Positions 36,380 to 45,400 of a stretch of DNA of 63,006 nt are shown here, one piece after another. A model generated the notes under the pieces. It worked only from the letters and a program-made list of their open reading frames with translations, searched no databases and was not told the origin of the DNA. Position 1 is the stretch's first letter. Each line of letters starts with the position of its first letter. The translations under genes and the position numbers were made by a program. Location of the stretch: NCBI GenBank assembly GCA_025356015.1, contig JANXYO010000121.1:1-63006 (forward strand). Reading direction: 5' to 3'. Source of the stretch: Spirochaetaceae bacterium. GTDB lineage: Bacteria > Spirochaetota > Spirochaetia > Treponematales > Rectinemataceae.

Positions 36380-36667
36380 TTAGTATTGTTCGGAATGGAT
36401 CTGCGCATCCTGGACGCGCAGGGCGAAGCCGTCCTCGACAAAGGAGAGGGCCTTGTTCATGACCCCCTCGCCGAACTCCCGGGAATTGGAGACCAGGGCA
36501 GCACCGAGATGGGCAAAGCGGATTGAATCGAGGAGGTCGACCTCGGCGCAGGAGACCCGGAACTTCCTCCTGAGCCTCTCCTTGACAGAGCTCACAATCC
36601 TTCTCTTGTCCTTGATCGTGCCTACCTCGGGGAGCTCCAGAACCAGTTGGATCATCGAGACGACCAT
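36380..36667 (-). CDS. DUF503 (YlxP-like) protein
   Basis: The 95-residue protein fits the DUF503 family: MIQLVLELPEVGTIKDKRR, VKERLRRKFRVSCAEVD, and a C-terminal helix. In Firmicutes this family (YlxP) sits between infB and rbfA and is linked to ribosome maturation. Here it is detached from infB and heads a small operon with a lipoprotein gene. GAGGAG lies about 7 bases before the ATG. Confidence 0.85.
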   Translation of the reverse strand: MVVSMIQLVLELPEVGTIKDKRRIVSSVKERLRRKFRVSCAEVDLLDSIRFAHLGAALVSNSREFGEGVMNKALSFVEDGFALRVQDAQIHSEQY

Positions 36668-36709
36668 GGCCTTCTCCTCGCACGGCTTTCTTTCACAGAC
36701 CGCATCAGG

Positions 36710-36716
36710 TATTATA
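36710..36716. promoter_or_regulatory. Divergent -10 element between DUF503 and the surface-protein gene
   Basis: TATTATA reads as a -10 on both strands: TATTAT on plus (36710-36715) and TATAAT on minus (36716-36711). On plus it ends 11 bases before ATG 36727, giving a leader of about 5 bases and no Shine-Dalgarno sequence. No convincing -35 is visible for either direction. Confidence 0.45.
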
Positions 36717-36726
36717 CCGGGACTTT

Positions 36727-39700
36727 ATGGCAAAGAGAAGCCGACGCCGCCTCGCTGTGGCCCTCATCATGCTTGCGTCGGCCCTCGCTGCCGCGCAGAG
36801 CGCCGGGACCGCGGTGCCGGGCAGCGCCCAGCCTGGAACCCGAGCCGTACTTCCGACGAGCCTTCCACCCGAGGCGCCATCAAGCCTCTTTGAGGCCAAG
36901 CTCGGCGGCCTTGACGCCGAACTGTTGGTCCGCGGCTCATGGCAGGCCAGCCTTTTCGGAACCACAGGGATCCAGGCCATTCCCGGAGGCGGACTGCAGC
37001 TTGCCAGGGCCCAGCCCATACTCTTCACCCAGCATCCCGACCTCTTCCTTTCATTCCTGCTCTTCAAGAAACTCTTCGTCGAGGCTCGGGTGACCGAGGA
37101 CGTCTCACAGGCCCTCTACTCGGTCGGCTATCGCGGCGGTGAGGAGGACACCCTGAAGGAGCTCAGGGTTGGCAACGACAAGATATCCTTTCCCGACATG
37201 CCTTTCCTCTCCTTCGGCGTGGGCTCCTATCGGTCCTTCGGCGCATCGGCCCTCGCTGCGAGCGGCAATTTCGAGGGTCGCGCCATGGTGCGCTACGATC
37301 AGGCAGACCGGGTCACGAAGCGCTTTGTGGGAAGCGCCGAGGTGACCGATGCCGATGTCTCCCCGGCCTCCTTCATCCCGGGCAAGTACTTCGCCACCGA
37401 GTCCAGGCCCGTCACGAACCTCCTTGTCTATGTTCAGAGCACGAGCGGCAGCTTCGCGGGCAGCGACGGCCTTTTCTACCGCAGGCTCGACCAGGCCGAG
37501 TACTCCTATTCCTCGGTGACAGGCCTCGTGCAGCTCGCGAGCGCCGCAAAGACCCGGGTTGTCGGGACCTACAACGAGGTAGCCGGGGGCTTCGCGCACG
37601 CGGGCAGCCCTGTCGTGTCGATCGGGGGCAGGCCGACAGACCTGCTCTACGACCCCGACTTCCGATCCGGCACCGATCTCGATCCCGCCCTCCAGGTGCT
37701 CTCGCGTTATGCGACGACGGCAAGCTCGGGCAGCGCCGAGGCCTTTGTCCGCGACACGGCCTCGGGGCTCAGGGACCCCTCCTTCGAGGCCCGCATCGAC
37801 GACTCGGGCTTCATTGAGATCCTCCATGCGGGGAGCGCGGGCAATCCGGGTACGGCGGCAGGCGCCGCCCCCTCCGCCCAGTACATGAGGCCCTTCGAGG
37901 CCTCGCCGGCGGCGATGGACTGGCTTTACACGACCGACTTCTCCTCGACAGCGGCGAGGACCGCCGCCCCGGTCTACACGAAGGCCATTGTAGTCAGGAC
38001 CTTCGCCACTTCGGAGTACATCACGGTGGACAAGGATGTCATCGCAAGCTCGGTCGAGGTCCTGCGCAACGGTGTCCCCGACTTCGCCTTCTCCGTGGAC
38101 ACTGACAACGGCAGGCTCAGCCTCGCCTCGCCTCCTGGCCTTGCCGAGGAGATCGACGTGAGCTACCTCAGGGAGACCTCGGAGAGGCGGGCGGGAAGCC
38201 TCGCGGCAGCCGTCGGGGGGACCTGGAAGCTCGGCGAGGACTCGAGCGCCTGGGCTGCCCTCGGCCTTCGCTGGGCCCTGCCGGGAACAAGCTATGCGCA
38301 GGGCGGCGTGAGCAACCCAGGCACGGTCACCTTCACCGTGGGCGAGAAGGACTCGGGATCCCGGCTCAAGCATTCGGCTGCAGTTGCCGCGAGCTACACG
38401 CAGGACGAGGCCTCGGGCAGGTACAGGATCGAGGGCATGGAGGCCGCAGGGACCTACACGAGCTCCTTCAGGCCCACGGGGGCCTCGGACGCCGCTGTCG
38501 CCCAGGTCCCCGAGAACGAGCTTGGCTCCCGCTTCCCCCAGCTCGTCGACGAGCTGCATCGGGACGGGTCGACCCAGATGGCCCTCAGGATCACCGCCGG
38601 GGCCTCGCTCTCGGCCTCGATCTACGAGATCGTCGACCTGCCCCCCTATCCGAGCTTCAAGCAGTTCTCCTTCTTCGTAAGGACAGTGGCGAATGCCGCG
38701 CCGATGCTGGGGAGCCTGCGGCTCCAGCTCGATGATGGCAGCCTGACCGGGATAGCCGTCGCCGTCGACGTCCCCATAGCGGCTGTCGACTTTGGCAAGT
38801 GGCGAAAGATTGTCATCAGGTACGGGGACCTGGGCATCTACGTCCAGGATTCCGATGGCGGGCCCCTCTCCCGGATCGGCAGCCTCGCCGCCACATTCGA
38901 CTCCTCCAGGACCGCCTCGAGGATCCTCCTGACCGCCTCCGGCCTGTCGGCCGGTCAGGAGCTGTGGGTCGACGAGCTCCTCCTCGAGGAGTCGAACGGG
39001 AGGGCAGCCCTGATGTTCCGGGGAGAGCTGTCCTACGCGGAGCCCGGTTTCAGCCTTGGCCCGGACAAGCTGGCGATCATGAGCGGGATCGACCTGCAGG
39101 CCGACGCGGCCGGAGCCATCCAGGACAGCTCCTTCGCGGCGGGTGGCCTCTCCTTTGGCACAGCCCTCGGACCCCTTGCCGTCGCGGCCCATGCGAGGGG
39201 ATCGGCGGCAGCCGCATCCAGACCTGCCCTGAGCGGCGGGCACGACCTCGTCTTCCCAAGGGGGGGCTCGCCTCTCCGCCTCGAGGACAGGTTCGACTTC
39301 AACCCCCAGTCTGGGGCCTTCGGAAGGGAGGATTCGGTGTCGCTCAACGCGGGCAGCGCCATCTCCCTCTCCGCCAGGCAGCGCTCGGCCTGGACCCCAT
39401 CGGCCTCGAGCCTCGAGTTCGGGCTCCTCGACCAGCTGTGGGAGGGGCGGCTCGGAGCGGCCGCGAACAACGCCACCGTCAACGCTTCTGTCGCCAACAG
39501 GGTCAGGCCAGGCACCTGGTCTGACCTGCCGGCCTCCTATGGCCAGGCCTGGTTCGACGCCTATCGGTACGCCCTGCCGGCTTTCGAGTCCGACTCGGAG
39601 CGGCGGGAGGAGAAGATCGGGGCGATCCTCAGGGCCGGGGAGGCCGGGGAATTCGCCTCTGCCACGATGGGAAGCTCGGTCCAGCCGGACGGAGCCGGGG

Positions 39701-40785
39701 GGGGCTCGCGCCAGCAATCCGCGACCACGAGGGCCACCTTGCCGCTGGACATAGCTGGCCTCAAGGTCGCTCCCTACTACCAGCGCTCATGGCGTGACCA
39801 GAGGCTGGGAAGCGCCAGCTCCCTGGCAGGCGATTTCAACACCCTCCTTGACGACCTCTCTGCCATCCGCCTTGCCTACACTGGCGTACCCTTCGCCGAG
39901 CTCGGCTCCGCCGGGACACGATCGGCCTTCGCGGATCAGTCAAGGCCAGGGGGAATCGAACTCCCCTCGGCCCTCTACGCCCCCGAGGCCGGCATCAACC
40001 TCTCGCGGGATTTCGGTTCCAATTGGTACGACCTCTTCCTGCCCTCATCGCTGGGCCTCGCGCGCAGAAGGGAGCTCCAGCGGAGCAGCTCCGTGGTCAG
40101 CGACTCGGCCATCTTGGACTCGAACATGAAGTTCGCCTCCCTGAATCTTTTCGGCGCCGAGGGCGCCTATCCCCTCGGCCTGCCCTTCGACAGCGACGAG
40201 TACTTCGCCTCGATACAGGCGACCCTCACCCAGGTGGTCGGAGAGGGCAGCGAGCGCCTGAAGATCCAGGCCCAGCACCTCGCCACCTTCTACGCTGGAG
40301 AGGCCGACCGCCTCGACGCCGAGAACCGCCTTTCCTTCACGACGATGCCGGGTTCCTCGTCCTGGGACGAGAAGGTCCGCCTTGCCTCCTCGCGGAGGGT
40401 GGAGCGGCACTGGCTCCTCGACCTCTACCGGATGACGGTGGCGCCGAGGAACCCGGCATCGGTCGAGGGCTCGGGACCGGCAGGAGCAGCCGCGGGCGGG
40501 GATCAGGGACCCTCCCTGGTCTCCCTCTATCTCGAGGACCTCAAGCAGCGGACACCGAATATGCGGTCCATATTCGAGCTGGACGCAGAGCTCTCCCGCG
40601 CGATCACCGATGCCACGAAACCTGGCCTGAGCTGGAGCTTCGCCGAGAGCTACGAGGCGAAGCTCACCGTGCCCGAGCGCCTGACCGTGAGCGTGAAAGG
40701 GGCCCTGAGCCAGTCCGAGGACGGGACGACGGGCATCTTCGAGGTGGACCTCACCCTGAGCCTGGCCCTCACCGTGTCCTTCTAG
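36727..40785 (+). CDS. Large predicted outer-membrane/surface protein (1352 aa)
   Basis: The protein has a signal peptide (RRRLAVALIMLASALAAAQS) and a mature part dominated by short beta strands alternating with Ser/Gly/Ala-rich turns. It ends in a strand with a terminal Phe (LTLSLALTVSF), as expected of an outer-membrane barrel signal. One segment (VIASSVEVLRNGVPDFAFSV) and others such as NDKISFPDMPFLSFGVG recall SprA-like and surface beta-barrel proteins, but no family can be fixed. It carries no Cys lipobox. It is monocistronic, with a hairpin after its stop. A porin, translocon or adhesin are all possible. Confidence 0.7.
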   Translation: MAKRSRRRLAVALIMLASALAAAQSAGTAVPGSAQPGTRAVLPTSLPPEAPSSLFEAKLGGLDAELLVRGSWQASLFGTTGIQAIPGGGLQLARAQPILFTQHPDLFLSFLLFKKLFVEARVTEDVSQALYSVGYRGGEEDTLKELRVGNDKISFPDMPFLSFGVGSYRSFGASALAASGNFEGRAMVRYDQADRVTKRFVGSAEVTDADVSPASFIPGKYFATESRPVTNLLVYVQSTSGSFAGSDGLFYRRLDQAEYSYSSVTGLVQLASAAKTRVVGTYNEVAGGFAHAGSPVVSIGGRPTDLLYDPDFRSGTDLDPALQVLSRYATTASSGSAEAFVRDTASGLRDPSFEARIDDSGFIEILHAGSAGNPGTAAGAAPSAQYMRPFEASPAAMDWLYTTDFSSTAARTAAPVYTKAIVVRTFATSEYITVDKDVIASSVEVLRNGVPDFAFSVDTDNGRLSLASPPGLAEEIDVSYLRETSERRAGSLAAAVGGTWKLGEDSSAWAALGLRWALPGTSYAQGGVSNPGTVTFTVGEKDSGSRLKHSAAVAASYTQDEASGRYRIEGMEAAGTYTSSFRPTGASDAAVAQVPENELGSRFPQLVDELHRDGSTQMALRITAGASLSASIYEIVDLPPYPSFKQFSFFVRTVANAAPMLGSLRLQLDDGSLTGIAVAVDVPIAAVDFGKWRKIVIRYGDLGIYVQDSDGGPLSRIGSLAATFDSSRTASRILLTASGLSAGQELWVDELLLEESNGRAALMFRGELSYAEPGFSLGPDKLAIMSGIDLQADAAGAIQDSSFAAGGLSFGTALGPLAVAAHARGSAAAASRPALSGGHDLVFPRGGSPLRLEDRFDFNPQSGAFGREDSVSLNAGSAISLSARQRSAWTPSASSLEFGLLDQLWEGRLGAAANNATVNASVANRVRPGTWSDLPASYGQAWFDAYRYALPAFESDSERREEKIGAILRAGEAGEFASATMGSSVQPDGAGGGSRQQSATTRATLPLDIAGLKVAPYYQRSWRDQRLGSASSLAGDFNTLLDDLSAIRLAYTGVPFAELGSAGTRSAFADQSRPGGIELPSALYAPEAGINLSRDFGSNWYDLFLPSSLGLARRRELQRSSSVVSDSAILDSNMKFASLNLFGAEGAYPLGLPFDSDEYFASIQATLTQVVGEGSERLKIQAQHLATFYAGEADRLDAENRLSFTTMPGSSSWDEKVRLASSRRVERHWLLDLYRMTVAPRNPASVEGSGPAGAAAGGDQGPSLVSLYLEDLKQRTPNMRSIFELDAELSRAITDATKPGLSWSFAESYEAKLTVPERLTVSVKGALSQSEDGTTGIFEVDLTLSLALTVSF

Positions 40786-40790
40786 GCCCA

Positions 40791-40812
40791 CCTCCAGGCC
40801 CGGGCCTGGAGG
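40791..40812 (+). terminator. Strong hairpin after the surface-protein gene
   Basis: A perfect 22-base inverted repeat begins 6 bases after the stop codon, with 11 bases per arm and essentially no loop (so about 9 pairs can form). There is no T-run, so it may stabilise the 3' end rather than terminate. It precedes the metG -35 box by 8 bases. Confidence 0.5.
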
Positions 40813-40820
40813 CCGAAACC

Positions 40821-40850
40821 TTGACACCCCATGGGGCCGGCGTTTATTGT
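40821..40850 (+). promoter_or_regulatory. Leaderless metG promoter
   Basis: Perfect TTGACA (40821-40826), 18 bases, TATTGT (40845-40850). The -10 ends 8 bases before ATG 40859, so the transcript is predicted to start on or within two bases of the start codon. Confidence 0.75.
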
Positions 40851-40858
40851 CCAAGGCT

Positions 40859-43186
40859 ATGAAACGACGACTGATCACCTCGGCCCTTCCCTACGTCAAC
40901 AACGTGCCCCACCTCGGCAACCTCATCCAGGTCCTCTCGGCCGACGTCTTCGCGCGCTTCTGCAGGCTCCGTGGCTACGAGACCCTCTATGTATGCGGCA
41001 CCGACGAGTACGGCACCGCCACCGAGACGAAGGCCCTCGAGGAAGGAATCAGCCCGCGCGAGCTCTGCGACCGTTTCCACGCCCTGCACCGCGACATCTA
41101 CTCCTGGTTCGGCATAGCCTTCGACAAGTTCGGGCGCACCTCGACCGAGCGCCAGACAGAGATAACCCAGTCGATCTTCCTCGATCTCGACAGGAACGGC
41201 TTTATCAAGCAGCAGACGATAGAGCAGCTCTTCTGCGAGAAGGACCAGCGCTTCCTCGCCGACCGCTATGTCAGGGGCACCTGCCCTTCCTGCGGCTACG
41301 ACGGGGCGCGCGGAGACCAGTGCGAGAATTGCGGCAAGCTCCTTGATCCCACCGAGCTCAAGAATCCGGTCTGCTCGACCTGCGGCGCCACTCCCGTTCC
41401 CCGCAGTACCACCCACCTCTATATCGACTTGCCGGCCATCCGTCCGCGGCTCGAGGCCTGGATGAAGGAGGCGAGCGTTAAGGGCTTCTGGGCGAACAAC
41501 GCCATCCAGATGACCCAGGCATGGATCCGGGACGGGCTCAAGGAGCGCGGCATCACGCGAGATCTCAAGTGGGGCATACCCGTGCCCAAGAGCGGTTTCG
41601 AGAACAAGGTCTTCTACGTCTGGTTCGACGCCCCCATCGGCTACATCTCCATAACCGCCAGTCTGGGCGACGAGAAGGGCTTCGACTGGAAGACATGGTG
41701 GATGGCTGGCGAGGACACCGAGCTCTTCCAGTTCATTGGCAAAGACAACATCCCCTTCCACACTGTCATCTTCCCCTCGAGCCTCCTCGGCTCGGGCAGG
41801 AAGTGGACGATGCTCCACCACATGTCGAGCACCGAGTACCTCAACTACGAGGCGGGGAAGTTCTCGAAGTCCAAGGGGGTCGGCGTCTTCGGCAGCGACG
41901 CCGTCGAGTCCGGGATTCCAGCCGACATCTGGCGCTTCTACATCTTCTTCAACCGGCCCGAGAAAAGCGACACCACCTTCACCTGGGCCGACTTCCAGGA
42001 GAAGGTGAACGGCGAGCTCATCGGCAACCTCGGCAACCTCGCCAACCGGACCCTCACCTTCGTGAGCCGCTACTACGACGGAAAGGTCCCCGAGGGGGAG
42101 AGCGACGAGGGTTTCTGGAAGCTGGCCCGCGAGATAGAGCTCCGCATCGCCGCCCACCTCGACAGGGCCGAGTTGCGCGACGCCTTCCGCGCGGCCTTCG
42201 AGCTTTCCGACATCGCGAACAAGCGCTTCCAGGACGGCGAGCCCTGGAAGACCAGGACGAGCGATCCAGCCAAGGCAGCCTCCCTCATCCGCGACCTCTG
42301 CTTCCTGCTCCGCGATCTCGCGATCATCATCCACCCCTTCATGCCCCACGCGGCAGACAGGCTCGCCTCCTTCCTCGGGAAGGGCTTTGGCCCGGGGGGC
42401 CTGAGCTGGGCCGATGTCGGCCAGCTATCCGGAGTGGACCGGGTCCCCAGGACCGAGGTCCTCTTCGCCAAGCTTGAGGATGATCTCGTCGCTGCCCTGC
42501 GCGACCGTTTTTCCGGTTCCCAGGCGGAGCGCCTGGTCAGGGATGAGAAGGCCGCGACCGCGGCGGCAAACACGTCCTCCGGATCTACCACTGTCGCTCC
42601 GGGCAAGGCTCCCGAGGCAGGGGCGGCTCCGGCCAAGGTCCAGGAGGAGAAACCCGCCAAGCCAGCGCTCTTCGCCGAGCTTTCGATCGAGCAGCGCTTC
42701 GCGAAGATAGTCGACCTGTGCGTGGCGAAGATCGTGAAGATCGAGCGCCACCCCAAGGCCGACAAGCTTTACATCGAGACCCTCGACGATGGATCTGGGA
42801 CAGATCGCGTCATAGTCTCCGGCCTCGTTCCCTTCTACAGGGAGGAGGAGCTCCTGGGCAAGAACATCGTGCTGGTCAACAACCTGAAGTCTGCAAAGCT
42901 GCGCGGTGTCGAGAGCAGGGGCATGCTCCTCGCGGCCTCACGCCACGGCGAGGCAGGCAAGGAGGCCGTCGAGGTCCTCGACGCTGGCGATGCGGAGCCG
43001 GGAAGCCGGGTACTCCTCGAGGGACAGGATCCCGGCATCGCGTGCGAGGCCGAGATCGACGCAGACGCCTTCTTCTCCGTGGCCATTCGCGCCGAGGCAG
43101 GAGAGGTCAGGATCGGCTCGAAAAGCCTCCTCGCGGGTGCTTCCCGCTTCGCCTTGACACGGGTGCCCGAGGGAGAGGTCGGTTGA
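40859..43186 (+). CDS. metG: Methionyl-tRNA synthetase with C-terminal tRNA-binding domain
   Basis: MetG charges Met-tRNA for initiation and elongation. The canonical N-terminus RLITSALPYVNNVPHLGN (with HLGN as the HIGH motif) fixes ATG 40859; an in-frame TTG at 40847 lies in the -10 box. A zinc knuckle with CPSC, CENC and CSTC pairs is near residues 140-185, and KFSKSKG (KMSKS) near 335. An Ala/Pro/Glu linker (about 545-605) leads to an EMAP-type tRNA-binding domain (KIVKIERHPKADKLYI) at 610-775, which usually mediates dimerisation. Total 775 residues. Confidence 0.97.
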   Translation: MKRRLITSALPYVNNVPHLGNLIQVLSADVFARFCRLRGYETLYVCGTDEYGTATETKALEEGISPRELCDRFHALHRDIYSWFGIAFDKFGRTSTERQTEITQSIFLDLDRNGFIKQQTIEQLFCEKDQRFLADRYVRGTCPSCGYDGARGDQCENCGKLLDPTELKNPVCSTCGATPVPRSTTHLYIDLPAIRPRLEAWMKEASVKGFWANNAIQMTQAWIRDGLKERGITRDLKWGIPVPKSGFENKVFYVWFDAPIGYISITASLGDEKGFDWKTWWMAGEDTELFQFIGKDNIPFHTVIFPSSLLGSGRKWTMLHHMSSTEYLNYEAGKFSKSKGVGVFGSDAVESGIPADIWRFYIFFNRPEKSDTTFTWADFQEKVNGELIGNLGNLANRTLTFVSRYYDGKVPEGESDEGFWKLAREIELRIAAHLDRAELRDAFRAAFELSDIANKRFQDGEPWKTRTSDPAKAASLIRDLCFLLRDLAIIIHPFMPHAADRLASFLGKGFGPGGLSWADVGQLSGVDRVPRTEVLFAKLEDDLVAALRDRFSGSQAERLVRDEKAATAAANTSSGSTTVAPGKAPEAGAAPAKVQEEKPAKPALFAELSIEQRFAKIVDLCVAKIVKIERHPKADKLYIETLDDGSGTDRVIVSGLVPFYREEELLGKNIVLVNNLKSAKLRGVESRGMLLAASRHGEAGKEAVEVLDAGDAEPGSRVLLEGQDPGIACEAEIDADAFFSVAIRAEAGEVRIGSKSLLAGASRFALTRVPEGEVG

Positions 43187-43220
43187 GACCGCAGCGCCGC
43201 CCGGGGCGCCGCATGAAGCC

Positions 43221-44390
43221 ATGAGCATCGAGCTTGTCGAGGACCGGGGCGGGCCCCCGTCCGGAGGCTTCCTGCAATCCGCCTTCTGGGGGGCCTTCAA
43301 GGCCGAGTTCGGCTGGAAGGCCACCCTCTACTCCGTGAAGGGTCTGGCATCGCACAACGCGAGCGAGGCGCAGGCTGTTCCCATCCTTGTCCTCCTCAGG
43401 CGTCTCGGCGGGGCCATGAGCTTCGCCTACCTGCCCCACGGTCCCGAACTCCCCCTGTGCGGGAGGCTGGACGCTGCACAGCTCGGCCTCCTCGCCGAGG
43501 CCCTGCGAGCTCGCCTCCCCCGGGACTGTCTTTTCGTGCGCTTCGATCCGCCATGGCACCTCGCTGAGCCCGAAAGCGAGGACGAGGCGGGCGAGGGCGC
43601 CGGCGAGGCCCAGGATGGCCCTGGCCAAAGCGGGGAAGGCAGGCCAAAGGCCGCGATCCAGAGGCCTGGCGTTGGAGCGCCCCTGGTCCGTGCGGCAGCC
43701 GATGTCCAGCCGCCGGACACCGTCCTTCTTGACCTCGGCCCCGGCGAGGAGGAGCTCCTCGCGGCGATGAAGCCAAAATGGCGGTACAACATCAGGCTAG
43801 CCGAGAAGAAGGGTGTGGTCGTGCGCGAGGCAGGCAGGGAGGCCCTGGGCGAGTTCTACCGCCTCTACAGGGCCACGGCCGCCAGGGACAGCATCGCCCT
43901 CCATCCCGAGCGTTACTATGCCCGGCTCTTTTCTCTCGCCGAGGAATGGGCCGGAACTGCCGCGGGCAGGGGGCTTGATCCCAGACCCGACCTCAGGCTC
44001 TATCTCGCGAGCCACAATGGTGAGACTCTCGCAGGAATCATCACCCTGTTCCGCGGGAAGCAGGCTGTCTATCTCTATGGGGCCTCCTCCGATGAGAAGC
44101 GGAACCTCATGCCCGCCTATGCCCTGCAGTGGGCGGCCATCAGGGACGCCAAGGCCGCAGGATGCTCGGAGTATGACTTTTTCGGCATCCCTCCGGACGC
44201 GGATCCTGAGCATCCCATGGCCGGGCTCTACCGATTCAAGACGGGCTTCGGCGGACGTGTTGTCCATCGGCCAGGTTCCTGGGACTATCCCTTGAAACCC
44301 TTCTCCTACGCCCTCTTCCGGACCGCGGAGTCGGCGAGGACCTGGTGGTTCAAGGATTTCCGGAAGCGCCTGCGCAGGGGCGAGCGGTGA
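43221..44390 (+). CDS. FemX/FemAB-type peptidyltransferase
   Basis: The family adds amino acids from aminoacyl-tRNA to peptidoglycan precursors; in spirochaetes such enzymes are thought to modify the peptide stem. The 389-residue protein has the double-GNAT fold: an N-terminal half (QSAFWGAFKAEFGWKA), KPKWRYNIRLAEKKGV near 190, and the C-terminal AVYLYGASSDEKRNLMPAY, EYDFFGIP and GLYRFKTGFGG. An acidic and Gly-rich insert (about 113-155) is unusual. ATG 43221 lies 34 bases after metG, so the two are probably cotranscribed. Confidence 0.88.
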   Translation: MSIELVEDRGGPPSGGFLQSAFWGAFKAEFGWKATLYSVKGLASHNASEAQAVPILVLLRRLGGAMSFAYLPHGPELPLCGRLDAAQLGLLAEALRARLPRDCLFVRFDPPWHLAEPESEDEAGEGAGEAQDGPGQSGEGRPKAAIQRPGVGAPLVRAAADVQPPDTVLLDLGPGEEELLAAMKPKWRYNIRLAEKKGVVVREAGREALGEFYRLYRATAARDSIALHPERYYARLFSLAEEWAGTAAGRGLDPRPDLRLYLASHNGETLAGIITLFRGKQAVYLYGASSDEKRNLMPAYALQWAAIRDAKAAGCSEYDFFGIPPDADPEHPMAGLYRFKTGFGGRVVHRPGSWDYPLKPFSYALFRTAESARTWWFKDFRKRLRRGER

Positions 44391-44843
44391 GGGAAGGCGC
44401 AGGTGACCTGCCTGGGATCCGGCGGGCCAGGATCGGGGACGCTGCAGCGATATCGCGCATCGTTCGAGAAGAGCTGGGCTACGAAGCGCTCGAGTCCGCG
44501 GTAGCAGCCTCCCTCGTGACCATCCTGGCTTCGCCCTCCAACCCGGTCCTGGGTGCTCGAGCTGGGCGGAGGGGTCATCGGCTATGGCCACGCGGCCGAG
44601 AAGCCCTCGCTCTGGCAGGGCCGGGTCGCAGAGCTTCAGACCTTCGCCATCGAGAAAGCCTGGCAGGGTGGCGGCCATGGCGCGCGGCTATTCGCCGCCC
44701 TGGAGGGTGAACTTGGGGCCGCTGGCTTCGAGTACATAAAGCTTGGCCCGAGATCCGAGCGCGAGGGGGCCCACCGTTTCTACGAGGCCCAGGGCTATTC
44801 GAGGGAAAAGCTCTCGGTCCGCTTCACGAAACGCCTATCCTAG
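44387..44843 (+). pseudogene. GNAT acetyltransferase gene interrupted by a +1 frameshift
   Basis: From GTG 44387 (overlapping the femX stop as GTGA) the frame encodes RRARIGDAAAISRIVREELG and ends meaningfully at about ASPSNPVL (44550). The rest of the GNAT fold continues one base over, from 44553: LELGGGVIGYGHA, VAELQTFAIEKAWQGGGHGARL (acetyl-CoA motif A) and AHRFYEAQGYSREK (motif B), to the stop at 44841. Removing one G from the GGG at 44551-44553 would join the two into one protein of about 151 residues. This may be a sequencing or assembly indel, a true broken gene, or frameshift decoding. Confidence 0.8.
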
Positions 44844-45395
44844 CGGGCTGCCTTCTTCCCCGAACACGATTCCCTCGAAAACCTGGATCCTCATGCCTGG
44901 CCTGCGCCAGGCATCCTTCGGCAGACCTGCCTTGAGGCAGGTCTGGTCGAGGAAGGTCTCGCGGCTCCATGAGCGTTCGGTCGCCACTTGGGGAAGGAGG
45001 ACTCCCGAATGCCAGCCCATGGTGACATAGATGCCGTGTCTGCCGACCTCCACATCCTCGGGAAGGCAGTCCATGAGCGGGGAGAGGACCGTGATCTCGA
45101 TGAGGACCCTGGCGAGTTCCTCGGCCGAGAGGGGCTGAAAGCGCGGATCCTCGAAGGCGGCCCCTGCGGCCATGCCGCGGACCGTTTCCAGAAGGGGATC
45201 GGTTCCCACCATACGGCCGATGCATCCGCGCAGGCCGCCGCTGATGTGCAGGCTCACGAAGGCCCCGCAGGGCTTCATCAGGGCCTCTGTGGTTCCGGGC
45301 CAGGACGGAGCTCGGCCCTCCAGCCGCGACGCGACAGCTTCCCGGGCGGTTGCGAGCAGGAGCGAGCGGTCAGCCGAGCACAGATCAAAGGTCAC
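44835..45395 (-). CDS. amrA: AMMECR1-family protein (AmmeMemoRadiSam protein A)
   Basis: The 186-residue protein belongs to the AMMECR1 family, defined by the strict LRGCIG motif, here GGLRGCIGRM. Further hallmarks are GAFVSLH, AAFEDPRFQPLSAEEL and IEITVLSPL. Start GTG 45395 is six bases after the amrB stop; a longer upstream frame overlaps amrB and is rejected. The biochemical function of the family is not established. It forms an operon with the MEMO1-family gene. Its end overlaps the GNAT gene on the other strand by nine bases. Confidence 0.92.
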   Translation of the reverse strand: MTFDLCSADRSLLLATAREAVASRLEGRAPSWPGTTEALMKPCGAFVSLHISGGLRGCIGRMVGTDPLLETVRGMAAGAAFEDPRFQPLSAEELARVLIEITVLSPLMDCLPEDVEVGRHGIYVTMGWHSGVLLPQVATERSWSRETFLDQTCLKAGLPKDAWRRPGMRIQVFEGIVFGEEGSPLG

Positions 45396-45400
45396 GCGGG

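Noticed and set aside
37105-39717. An 870-codon open frame antisense to the large surface protein
   Set aside because: Its product is Arg/Gly/Glu-rich without any domain; the plus frame has a signal peptide and a consistent beta-rich protein.
40847-40858. TTG start four codons upstream in metG
   Set aside because: It lies within the -10 box TATTGT and ahead of the predicted transcription start; the family N-terminus begins at the ATG.
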